From assembly GCA_000499405.2 (NCBI GenBank), contig HG738137.1, forward strand, positions 682,001 to 746,000: 64,000 bases of DNA. The letters are read 5' to 3'. This document shows, in pieces, positions 1 through 11,709 of the stretch. The notes below the pieces were generated by a model. The model had not been told where the DNA came from. It worked only from the letters and a program-made list of their open reading frames with translations, and ran no database searches. The stretch comes from Onchocerca volvulus (Eukaryota; Nematoda; Chromadorea; Rhabditida; Onchocercidae). Every line of letters begins with the position of its first letter. Position 1 is the first letter of the stretch. The translations under genes were made by a program, and so were the position numbers.

Positions 1-493
1 GTGAGTGAGACTGTCGAAAATGTTGTAAAAATAGCGATCGTTTAATTAATTACAGTAATGGCTAATTGTTCTATAATCTCTCAGGATTGGATATTGGAGA
101 AGAAGGAGAAAATTATGAGAAAACCAAAGAATAATCTACACTTTTACAATAGGAATTATTATTGAAAAGAATGATACAAGCTGAAGCTGATCATTTAGAG
201 GAGAGAGAGAGGACATTCCCTTTCATCCCTCCTAACTTCCTCTCTTTTATTTCCTGTATTTATCAATAGAAGCTAAACGAGCTGATTGACCCTTAACCCA
301 TCCTGAACCTTTTGCCCAATTGTTGTTGCCATAATTTACGCATATTGTGTATGTTTTGTCAGTTTGGTCTGTCCATTTGTCTCCCGGACTGACCCTTCCT
401 GTACTTCGTCTTATCGAATTAATGAATGGTCAAAGGTGATGGGATATGGAGAGAAGAAGAAGCGATCGTAAATTTCAAACTGAATGGCTATTG

Positions 494-510
494 ATCCATC
501 CATCCATCCA
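494..510. repeat. (ATCC)n microsatellite
   Basis: Four tandem ATCC units followed by the related ATATCC. Confidence 0.9.
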
Positions 511-1350
511 AATATCCAACTATTAAAGTCTACCTTAAAACCCAATTTATTACTCGGATCCCAAACAGCTAATATAGTTTATGCCATTATTAAGCTGATC
601 AGTAGTAGCAAATAATTTATAATAGTATAATAGTAATAGTAGTAATAGTAATAGCTGATAATAATGATAATGTATCCAACGGTACTGCAAAATATTATCT
701 TTGATTTAAGAAGCTTTTTTTTTTCCTTTTCATTATTTCGTTTTTTTTTTCCACTTGATTCATTTTATATTTGCTAATTTTGTTTCATTCATTAATTTCA
801 TCAATTCATTCAAATTAAAATTCAGTTTTAAAGAATTTCCTGAAACTTGTAAATTGCACAAATTTTTATTCTATTTTTTGTGGGAAAAAAAAAAAAGAAA
901 ATTCTAATCAAAAATTATCAACTCAATTGTTGTTGTTTTTGCTTTTCTCTAAATGTTTTTTCAAAAAACATATGAAATTCAAAGAATTTATTTTTCTTAT
1001 GATTATATTATATTTCTATTGTAATTTTGAAATATTGCTTATTTTTTATGTTAAAGAATTGTTTTTTTTTTCAACCGGAAAGATATATTATTGATTGATG
1101 AAAGAATGATTCATTTTTTATGTTATAAACAATTATTAGAAATATCCAGGTAAAGTGATCACTAGATATATTCGTGTGTGTTTGTTTTAATTTATTATAA
1201 AATTAAAACAAATATGCAAATTCATAGCTTGCATACGGTATATGTGTATTACCTACGATAGATGTCATTTACTTTTTGCTTTTCCTTTTTTTTTTTTTTT
1301 TTTTCATAATTCAAGTATTTTTTGATTACAGATAGTAGTAGTACTTATTG

Positions 1351-1375
1351 CATCTGTCATCCGTCATGACAGATG
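1351..1375. repeat. Perfect 10-bp inverted repeat (hairpin)
   Basis: Arms CATCTGTCAT and ATGACAGATG flank the 5-nt loop CCGTC. Confidence 0.85.
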
Positions 1376-1586
1376 ACATTCAAATGACACCTACCCATAT
1401 TGGAATACTTTTCAATTGGGAATGGATGACTTTTGTCGTCGTCGTAATGTCAAAATTGTTGGGTAATATTTGAAAAATGTGATTTGTGTATGAGTCGAGC
1501 ATGCGGTCCATCATCTCAACAATTATTGTGTATTTAATTAGAAAATGTAAATCACGGCTTTCAATCCGTCTGGCTAAAATGAAAGC

Positions 1587-1663
1587 TGTGTGTGCATGCA
1601 TGTGTGTGTGTGCATGCATGCATGCATGAATAACAGCGCATGCACATACATACATGCATGCAT
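1587..1663. repeat. TG/CATG alternating purine-pyrimidine block
   Basis: TGTG and CATG repeats, then GCATGCACATACATACATG, form imperfect self-complementary alternating purine-pyrimidine DNA that could fold back or adopt Z-form; the latter is inference. Confidence 0.8.
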
Positions 1664-3736
1664 CCTCATTTATATAATATATAAGCGGAAGTTTGAATCG
1701 TTGATGAGCTTCCTCAAAATTAAGCATGACCAGGCTGCTGATTCGATATTACTCACAAAGGGATGAATATATGAGGAAAGCAAAATGAGCGGAAAAAGTT
1801 TCATTCATTAATAATACGGCACTAACAATCTGCTTTCTCACGCAGTACTGATATATTTTACTGATAACGTGCTATCAATACTTCATTCTATTTGGTCAAC
1901 TTATATTCGTATGTATATATGCTTAAATTTTAGTATGAATAGATCAAAATGCATTAAAAATGATAGGCAAGAAATGAAACTTGAAAAATTGGAATTTAAA
2001 ATTTTCGGTCTGAATCAATATTTACGTCTTTGTGACTTCATTATTATAGAGGAAATGTACTGAATATCAAAATATCAGATTTTATTAAAGCAAAAGTAAC
2101 GATAATGCGAATAATTTTGAGCTTAATAGAAATTCTCAGTGAGAAGAAATGTTCTATGAAAGAAAACGGGATAATAGTATTACTGATTCGGGAGCGGAAT
2201 AAGTATTTATGTTTTTAAGGGAATGAGTGTATTCATTCATTTTAAAGATTATCCTATCCTGGAAGAGTTAGATTAGAAAATTTTATTTAAGTAATGAAAT
2301 TTTGAAACTATTTATATATTAAAGTTAAAATTAAAATTAGTAATCGATTAAAAAAATTATCTGCCTTTCTCTTCCTCTTTCGTTTTTAACCCTTTTTTTA
2401 TCTTTTTAGTAGGTGAAGCCGATTATGCTCAAATTATATGAACATTAAATGTTGAGAAATAATCGAACTTATATTGTATTTCAAAAAAGTAAATGATTTG
2501 TTATCATCACTTGACTGATTAAAATTTTTTCAGTCATCATTTTTATTTGATTTTTTCTGGATCACGCTGTTTTTTTCTTTTATCATTTCTGTTCCATTTA
2601 TACTATTTCCATTTTATTTCCATCTTTTTTCTATTATCCATTTAAATTATACTATTTTGACCTATTTATTCTTTTTAATGTGATATGTCATCATATTGTT
2701 TGTTGGAGCATTCTTAATCTATTCTTTGCTCTTCTAATTTATTATTCCGTTTGTTCTATTTTCATTTATTCTATCTTATTATCTAATTTCTTCCATCATT
2801 TTCGTCCTAAACAATTACAATTTAGCAAAAAAAAATTTGAGAATAATTAAGGAAATATTAAATTTGATAAGTAATGTCAATTTACTCATCTTACTTTGTC
2901 ACCTTCGATAAGCAACTTTTCCTCTTTACTATTCAGCAAATGTTGTTACTAATTGTTGCAGGAAAACTTATTCTTCAAATATTGTTTTCACAAGTTTTTG
3001 CCATCACACTACTCATCCTACCTTACTCTTCTTTTCCCTATCTCTTTAGGTGATAAGCGGGAAATAGTTAATCATTTTTCAAATTCACACTTCAACAAAC
3101 ATCTAAGATGAAAATAAAAAATAAGTCTTGAAAGCATAACAATCTTTCGATATTTGATGAAATATCACTCATTCGGTTTTCATTCAAATAATCATAAATA
3201 TATTCGTATATGTGAAATTTAAATATAATTTTTTCATTCCTTCAAATTTTATTTTCTTTTTTCATTTTAAATGATACGCTCAAGTTTCTTTTTTAATTAC
3301 AATTTTAAAATTTTACTACTGCTCGTGCCTTATTCTGTATACTTTGTGAATAATGAGAAAGTACTTGTTTGGAAAGGGAGAGAGAGAGAGAGAGGAGGAT
3401 AAAGGGAGAAAAGACAAAATTGTCTTCAAGTGTTTTTCATGTTAGCAAGAAAATGAAGTTTTTAATAATTGAAAAAGTTTTTTTTTTTCCTCTTTCTTTT
3501 TCTTTCTTTTTAAGAAATAAATAAATTTTTCCAATTTCAATTGGTTCATTATTACAGTAGTTCAAATGGTTAGAGGAAACAAAAATATGATATGTATTAG
3601 AGGCGCATATTACCGTAATCTCCATCATACATCTTTATTGAAAGAGCCAGTATGCTTTCGCTTCTCTTCTATGAAAGAATTATGATTGGAAGAAGACGGA
3701 AATATATAACTGTCTTTAGTTTCCGCATAATATTTC

Positions 3737-3770
3737 TATGTATGTGTGTATGTGTGTATGTGTGTATGTG
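3737..3770. repeat. (TATGTGTG)n microsatellite
   Basis: Successive TATG/TGTG units, about 34 bp. Confidence 0.9.
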
Positions 3771-4802
3771 ATAGCTGTTGATGAAATAATTAGTGAAGTC
3801 TCGTGGATTATTTCTGATAAACTAAGCTGATCGAAGCGGCAACCTCTCACTCATAATCGTTTCTCCTTGGGATATTTTATTATCATCCATCTTATCAACC
3901 AACCAAATCATCATATCATAACTACTTTAACTTAGCGATGTTAAGCATTTGAAATGATATACTTTTTGATCGATTATTCGTTAACTCTTGAATTCGTTAT
4001 TAATCCCAATGGGTAATGAAGGAATCATTCCTGAAGTCTGAGATAGGCGAGAAATTAATTTTTTCCTCGCTAAATTGTCATTTTCAGAAATTAATTAATT
4101 TTCAAGCATACGTTACTTAAAAATAGATGATGATGATATTATTTCGAGAACTATCAAAATATTCATATAAAAATTAACTTTGGCATTAAATGTTCCCTTT
4201 TATATCAAAGTAATCATTTTTTCTTAAAGAATTATTTAGTTTTCCTTTGGGATATATATCATTGATTATCGTTATTTTGCATCTTCCAATGATTATTGCA
4301 AAAGAAAAGCAGTTAATGATAAATAAAATTTCAAAGAGGTAGTTTGATTAGCATAAAATAAAAATATTTGACAAAAATGTAACATTTTGCAGTTATTTTT
4401 GATATATGTTTGTTTCAATATAATGACCGCAAATATCTTATTTGAATTTGAATTTAAATCCAAGAATAGTTTCATTCATCAATAATAATAATAATAATTA
4501 CTGTTTAATTAATATGTAATGTATGCAGTTAATCAACTGTTGTATAGGAGTATTACTAAATAATAGTACTAAGAATCATCATAATTTTAATTTGCTATCT
4601 CAAATAATCGACTTTCTGGAATGCTAGTTGTTGTCTGATTTATAAATGAAATCCGGAATGCTTCCATCACACCTGTATGAATTCCGGAAAAACGTATCAT
4701 CCATTCTCGAAATAGAACATGCACGAAATATATAGTAGTTTACGGATTACTGGATAAGAATAAGGAAAATGAAAAAGTGCATGAATATGGATTTAGACAT
4801 AC

Positions 4803-4818
4803 CCATCCATCCATCCAT
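4803..4818. repeat. (CCAT)4 microsatellite
   Basis: Four perfect CCAT units. Confidence 0.9.
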
Positions 4819-5701
4819 GTGTATATGTGTCAACTCATTTATAATTATAAAATTTTCTCTTTTATCCTCCTCTAAGCTTTTGCTTTTTTTAAAAGATGGA
4901 TGAGAAGGAGAGAATATGAAAAGATAATATTATATTATACGGGATGATATACTGATAAGAGTTATATATTAAAATAATATAGATGGAATAAATGAATTGA
5001 TGGAAATAATATATAAGAGAGAGGAAGAGGAAATCTGATGAATAAAATTACTTTAATGATTTTGAGAATTTGCAATTATTTCCGCATTTTTCTTAATAGA
5101 AATTGGAAATGATGCAAAGCAGAATAGAAAATTATTTTATTGGGACGTAGATTGCAAGTTCAATTTCTTCTTTTTCTTTTCATTATCGTAATTAATGGTG
5201 AAGTAGTTGAAAGATGAATTTATGATATGTGAATGATGATGTATTACGATGGCCTCATATCTTATTAGATATTTCACAATACGATAATTTAAAAAAAAAA
5301 AAAATTATATTACAAGTATTTAACATCCTACAATGATTGTTGGAAATTATTCGATTTCGATTTACATTTTGCTAAAAAAAACGAAAAAATTAGCAGACGA
5401 TTATTTTGAAGCATTTAAATCAACATGAATGTAAATATAACTACTAAAATTAAATAATCAATTATTTGAAAATATAATGTTGCAATTCGAATCCCTTTTT
5501 TCATTCTTTGCCATTTTAAAATTTCATTTCTTTACTCCAAGAAATCGAACCATCTCCTCTTTTGCTGGTTGGAAACATCGTAAAAGTCATTAAATCAGCA
5601 ACCAGCCATTTGAAAATGATTATATTTCGCAAAAATTTTTACACACACCATATAACAACATACATTATCATCTCTACATACAAACACATACATAACATAT
5701 C

Positions 5702-5704
<3 letters not shown>

Positions 5705-5755
<51 letters not shown>
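5705..5755. repeat. (AC)25 microsatellite
   Basis: About 51 bp of uninterrupted AC, preceded by looser CATA/ACAC sequence from 5641. It lies about 190 bp left of the candidate micro-exon at 5942. Confidence 0.95.
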
Positions 5756-5757
<2 letters not shown>

Positions 5758-5941
5758 TATGATCCAATAAATTGAAATGATTTACGGTACCTGAATTTTA
5801 ACAAGGTTGGTAAGAGTTCGGGAATGTAATCGAATGAATGCATCTAAAAAATTCAATTCTTATTTTATGTTCCATTCGATCGATTAATTTGTTTATTCAA
5901 ATTTGATTTACAATGATTATTTATCTGTTTGCTTGTTTCAG

Positions 5942-5970
5942 AAATTCCGAAGAGTACTGGATTGTGGAAA
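5942..5970 (+). other. Candidate 29-nt micro-exon
   Basis: A strong acceptor, GCTTGTTTCAG, is followed 29 nt later by a strong donor, GGAAA|GTAAGTTT. The enclosed sequence is GC-richer than its flanks and open in all three frames (for example IPKSTGLWK or NSEEYWIVE). It could be a 5' non-coding or coding exon of a gene that begins left of the window, or of the SALL-like gene. Two good sites at this spacing can occur by chance in DNA of this kind, so the call is tentative. Confidence 0.3.
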
Positions 5971-6455
5971 GTAAGTTTTTCATTCCAATTCAACTTATCC
6001 CATGCATGGAATTTATTTGAAATCAGTATCGATTCATTCACATCATCAATTCTTCATATCAATTGCTTAATTCACATTACTATTCATATATGAATTAGTA
6101 TATGGATTAAAATGAATTCATATTTAATTGAAAAAACGTTTTAATGACTTTTTTTCTAAAACAAAAAAAGTTTTTTTATTTGTTTTAAATTCATTTTTCA
6201 GCTGTTTCATCTTTAAATTTATTTCTCTCTTCCCCTTTCTTTTCCCTTTTCTTCTTTCTTTCTTTTTTTCTCTTCCGCACATATATTTCACATCGAACAA
6301 AAAAAAAAAAAAATTTTTTTTCAAACAAATTCACGACCAATAACTTGCAAACAATGGGCGTAAATTTTACGTTTTTATTGCTTTTCCAATCATTTTGAAT
6401 AACAAATGAAGCAAGAGAAAAAGTACTTTTTTCTTAACGAACTGACAGATATGAA

Positions 6456-6502
6456 TCCGGTCAGACCGGACGGTCGGACGAATGGACGGTTGGACGAATG
6501 GA
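6456..6502. repeat. 15-bp palindrome followed by a 16-bp tandem dimer
   Basis: TCCGGTC-A-GACCGGA (6456-6470) is a perfect odd palindrome. It is followed directly by CGGTCGGACGAATGGA and CGGTTGGACGAATGGA, which differ at one base. The block is markedly GC-rich for this window. Confidence 0.9.
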
Positions 6503-7394
6503 ATATGATGTGATATGAGATAAGATGAAATGATATGATTAGTTAGGGATAGGTTAAACAAATCAACGAATGCTCCGAAATTTTTTAATTCATTCTTCCG
6601 TCATTCATAAAAATTTATTATCCTTCAAACGATTATTTTTTTAGAGTCTAAGCTTACTATATCTTTCTTTTTTTTTTTGCCGCTCTTTTCAAGTTTTCCG
6701 TAGTTTTTCTTGTTTTTCTTAAAGTAAAGAAAATTACGATGATGATTTATTTACTCAACGGAAACAATCATTATTTTTTGCTACAGTAATTCTTAACTTG
6801 AAATAGTAATATATTTTCATTTTGAAATTTTTTTAAAGCTTGGAATGGATTAATAATTCACTCTAATTGTTATAAGGAATGATATTTTAAAAATATGATT
6901 TGTTTGCAATTTCAACATTTCCTCGAACTTTTCTTCCAATATTATATTCCTGAATCTATTCAAATTACTCAAATTTTAATCTGAATATCCTATTTACTTT
7001 ATAAAGCAAAATACGGAATAGGAAATAGGTAGGAAAAGGGAGAAGAAAATCAAATGGCTACAGTATCAAAATCATCATTTTAATAACAGGTTATTTTTTA
7101 TTTGACTTCCAAAAATACACATCTGTTCTTTACTTGTCTTCCTAAACCATTCGTAAGGTAAAATTATTTCTCATAATAGTAGGATATAAATTATATGAGA
7201 ATTCATTTCATAAATTTACCAAAGCAAACAAAACTAGTCAGTTTGAAATTCAATTTCAGAAATTTGCTCAAATCAAATTTTCTTTTTCTTTTTTTTTTTT
7301 TTTTTGTTCGCAATAGATTGGATAAATATGAAAGAATGACTCAGACTTAATAATAAAAATGATGATTTAAATTATAGCAAATATTTTATCATCA

Positions 7395-7396
<2 letters not shown>

Positions 7397-7454
<58 letters not shown>
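7397..7454. repeat. (ATT)n microsatellite
   Basis: About 19 uninterrupted TTA/ATT units, decaying into ATT/GTT/CTATT variants up to about 7495; on the minus strand it reads as a poly-Asn frame. Confidence 0.95.
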
Positions 7455-8330
7455 CATTATTGTTGCTATTATTGTTACTATTGCTAATTACTATTACTTT
7501 CCTAATTAGATAATAATCAAAGTATATGCAGTATGAATAGTCTCCGACACAGTACTGGAACGATAATTTAATTCTGCCCATAGTTATCAGTATTTTATCA
7601 CATTATATTTCGCATTCTTATGCTATTAGCTGATGTTGTAATCTCTAGAAATTCTATGTGTTAGCCGAAAAACATATGATGGCTGACACAAAAATATATC
7701 ACTCGCAATCAATCCAGCGAATTATGAGCTGAGCTTCTTCTAATCATCAATTTTGATATCCGCTCATTTTATTAGTTGTTGTTATTGGGAGTATCAGCAA
7801 CAGTATAAAGTAATATGAAAATTGCTAGATTCAAGTTAAATCATTTATCATTGACATTTGTGTTAGCAACTTTCATATAGCAACTTGACAAATATTTCTT
7901 GAACTAAATCCCTCGAAGATATTTGTTGTTCGTCTACTTCTAACCTGATGATGATATCTCTGTCCATAACTTTCTCATTACTCTTCTCTAAAAGGTTTAG
8001 CCTAGAGCTAATGGATGTTATTAATGGCCAAGCACAAATACATACATCATTTCACCTTCAACAAGCAAAGTCTGTAATAACTTTCATGTAATGCCATATC
8101 TTCTTGCGTTTTACCATCATTTTGACAGATAAGACCGCTTCTTGTTTAGATACCTGGAATGTTTGCTGGAAATTAATTTCAATGATAGCTGATTGATTAG
8201 AAATCAATACTAATTTAAAAATTTAAAAATTAAATAATTTTCGGTTTTTTTTAACTTTTAAAATTTTGGAATTTTGTTGCAAAATGTCTGTAGGAAATGA
8301 TATTTTAACTAATGAGATGAAATGAATAAA

Positions 8331-8352
8331 ATGAATGAATGAATGAATGAAT
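8331..8352. repeat. (GAAT)n microsatellite
   Basis: Five to six tandem ATGA/GAAT units. Confidence 0.9.
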
Positions 8353-8690
8353 GCATGATTAAAAGATTTTTTTTCCAAGTAACACAAGATAGAAAGAAGT
8401 ATTTGAAATAATTTAAGCTTATTATATATGCATACTTTTTCACCGTCCCTTTTTTCGTCCTTCTTTTTTTCTTCTTTTCATGCTAAGCTTCCAAACGAAG
8501 CGATAAATAATTGCGTATAAAGTGAGAGTAATTCGAAGCATATGTATTCATGCAAAAATGGTTCGATAAAGTTAAAAAAAAAAAAGATGTGCAAATGATA
8601 ATATCGATGATTCGAGAGCGACCGTAGCTCATTTATCAATGAAATATAACAATTTCAATCATTCGTTCCCATCTCGTTCTTATCATTTCT

Positions 8691-8711
8691 ATATATATAT
8701 ATATATATATT
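8691..8711. repeat. (TA)10 microsatellite
   Basis: Uninterrupted AT dinucleotides. A similar run is at 28630-28657, and shorter ones occur near 26922 and 34527. Confidence 0.9.
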
Positions 8712-11623
8712 TATGTATATACTTCAATCTCATTCCTTTTTTTCTATCATTTCCTCTTATTTTCATAAAATTCCCATAGGTTTTAAAAAAAAAAATTTAT
8801 TTGTCATAATAAATGATGATTTATGTGCAAAATATTCCAGCAAGATTATGTCAAATTTCAGTTTTTTTTTTTTCTTTTTGTCTACCAGTAGAGAAAAAAG
8901 GAATATCTTGCAAAAAAGAAAAATTTTTATTTGAAATAAAGTAATTTAAAAAAGTGTAAACAAATTTCATTTTATCATGACAATTTCAAAAGAAATTTTA
9001 GTTTAATAATTAAAACCATTGTAATTGAATGAAATGATCGATCCTAATTAATCATATCTTATCCTATCGTAGCCAATCCTATTATTCATTTAGAGAAAAT
9101 TGGCAAATTGAGCCACAAAATTGTTGAAATGTAAGTATAGTTAAACACAATAGATGATCGATTTTAGCAACTTCATGCAAATTTATCTTTAATTCAAAAT
9201 TCATCATGGCAGAAATGAAATTCCTTTTTTTTTTTTTTTTGATTATTTCCTTTTCAGTGTCTTTCTGTGTCTTTTTAAAATTCTTTCCTTTTCTTTGATC
9301 GTCTTTCCCTTCAGTTAAGTTCGTTATTTTTCCATTTATCTGCTTTATAATCATCAATCGTATCTTTTCTGCTTTGCTACATATCGCTGAAACATTGGGA
9401 AGATGTTAAGATAATACAATATCAATATCTATAAATCATAAAAAAACTTAAATTTCATATATCACTGTAAACCGTAATCCGCTATCATCCTTCCTATGTT
9501 TTGCTACTATTAGTTTCAGTCATATTTAACTGCGTAGTACGGTAATTATGGTACGGTAGTTTTGATATTTACTGTACTATATATTTGCTTGCTATCAGCA
9601 TTCATTTCTACTTTTCGGAAGTTCAGAAATTCCTAAAATAATATTAGTGAATATTCAACTAGATATAAGTATTTTTTATCTATTTTTTATTTAATCAGTT
9701 TATAAAATATAGTGAAAAAATAACCGGAATAGTTGCTACCGTAATTCGGTTGTTATCCTTCTCTCATTCCTTCATTCAATAATCCCTCGTACTATAATTT
9801 TAAATATTTTAAATTTGATATTTCGGGGAAACTAACTAATTTATGTAATTTCAATTGCCCATGTAAAATTTTATTACATTTTCTGATAACGAACAATAAT
9901 TCGGAAGTTACGATTTTTTTTCTCCTTTTCTACCTTTCATGCGCCCAAATTATATCTATTTTGTTAGATAGCAATTGTTGCGTTCTAAATTTTTTTAAAA
10001 CGAATAACTTTTTTTTAGCAATTTTTCATTGAACTCATAAAAATTTTTTCTTTTAAACCCTTCAACTATCGGACGCATTCCTTTCTTTGCCATCTCAGTC
10101 ATTTCTCTATTTTTATTTATTTATTTATTTATTTTTTCTTTAGCTGAAGGTCATATAAAAACTATACATTCATTTTGTAAAGCTTAAGGAAGAATAGCTG
10201 TGAAAGTAATAATACATACTGTAATGCGAAAAATATGACAACATTGGTCATGAGGAAATTTAAATAATACCATGAGAATTAGTCATTATTTAAATCAATT
10301 ACGGTAGCATTATTCTGATACCTTTTGGTGAAAACAATCAATGGTTGTCCTTAATGAACGAGCAAATTTTTTAATAGAATATGTTATCATAGATACTAGT
10401 GAAATTGCTTTATCTTCATTGGTCCCATTGAAAGAACTTGTACATGGCATCATTTGTTAAATTTAAAATTAAATCTTTTATGCAGCTCATTATCAACCAT
10501 ATTCAAGGAGAGCAAATGAGGTTAGTTAAATATTCATTATTAGCTATTTCTCTTATCTATCGAAAAAATCTTTTTTAAAGTTAATTACGATTTGTTGCTT
10601 CGCCGGTATGTGCAACGGTCAATTAAACCGTCGGACCGAATTATCCTCAATCCAACTGATATATTTTCACTGCATGGTCAATGATCAGAATTTTATTGGT
10701 AAAAGAAAAAAGCGAGTGAGTTCATTTTGAAGAGAAAAAATATTTTAAAAAACGATTTTGAACGACAAAAACGAGAACAAAAAAAAAAAAAAAAAAAAAG
10801 ATCCAGAGGGTAGATTTAATGATGGAAAAGAAATGATTGCAATAATAATAAATTTTAAAGATTACTGAATATTTTAGCGGAATGGTTCTTTTTTTTTTAA
10901 TTTCGATAATGATGTTTAGTGAATAAGTAATATTTGGAAATTATGGAAGTAAAAATCAACAAGAAAGAGCAAAGAGTTAAAAAATAAATGGAATAAATGG
11001 ATATAAAAAGATGTATTATATTAATAGAAATATATTGGGATATATTATTTGACATTATGTAATTCACACCACGGCTTATTATACAAATTTTATCTTTTTA
11101 TTTTTTATTTAATTGTTTTGTTTCATTTTATCTATTCTATATTTTATTTTTGTCTTTTCCGCAATTATTTTGTTCTTTTTTTGATCTCTTATTTTTTCTT
11201 AATATATCCATGTGCTAATGAAATTATGCTTTTTATATTGAATCTATGCCATTATCATTATCACTAGCTATCTCATCTCCTGTTATAAATATTCCTTCTT
11301 TTTATTATTATTAATGCAGCTATTTTTACTCTTAATGACAAATAATTTTGAGATAATTAATGATGATAATAATAGTTTGATAATACTATAATTAGTTTCA
11401 GATACTTATGGCATATTAGTTGATGATTATTATTTGTTTGGAATATTGATAGGTACGGTTATTAGTTCTAATATTAATTTATGCATCATTTTCATTCATT
11501 GCTTATTTGTTTATTGCATATGAAAATATAAATTTTGAATTATTACTTCTTTTATTTTTCATTTATTAGTCAACTTTTGCATGCTTATTTTCCTTCTTTT
11601 GAATTTATAAAATATCAATTAGC

Positions 11624-11709
11624 TTATTCGCTTACCTAAGCTTTGCTTAATTGCATATCATTTTTATTATTCGCTTACCTAAACTTTGCTTAATTGCATA
11701 TCATTTTTA
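11624..11709. repeat. 43-bp tandem duplication
   Basis: Two adjacent 43-bp copies beginning TTATTCGCTTACCTAA differ at one position (CTAAG versus CTAAA). The unit contains GCTTAATTGCATATC. Confidence 0.95.

Larger units (their letters stand above)
1..5941. other. AT-rich non-coding stretch (intergenic or intron)
   Basis: No gene is recognisable. The first bases GTGAGTGAG look like a splice donor, so the window may open at an exon-intron border of something to the left, but the exon is not visible. The segment holds an ATCC array (494-510), a degenerate AGT/AAT tract (601-680), a perfect hairpin (1351-1375), a TG/CATG block (1587-1663), a TATGTG array (3737-3770), a CCAT array (4803-4818) and a long AC array (5705-5755). 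The interval 181-470 is somewhat GC-richer and non-repetitive than its surroundings, without an identifiable coding signal. Confidence 0.6.

Noticed and set aside
5478..5500. tRNA 3' end suggested by ATTCGAATCCC
   Set aside because: No paired T-stem and no cloverleaf upstream.
5562..5843. Frames of 66 and 82 codons over the AC array
   Set aside because: HTHT and VCVC peptides are dinucleotide-repeat artefacts on both strands.
6124..6343. Overlapping frames on both strands (66 and 71 codons)
   Set aside because: Poly-Phe/poly-Lys low complexity from T- and A-runs.
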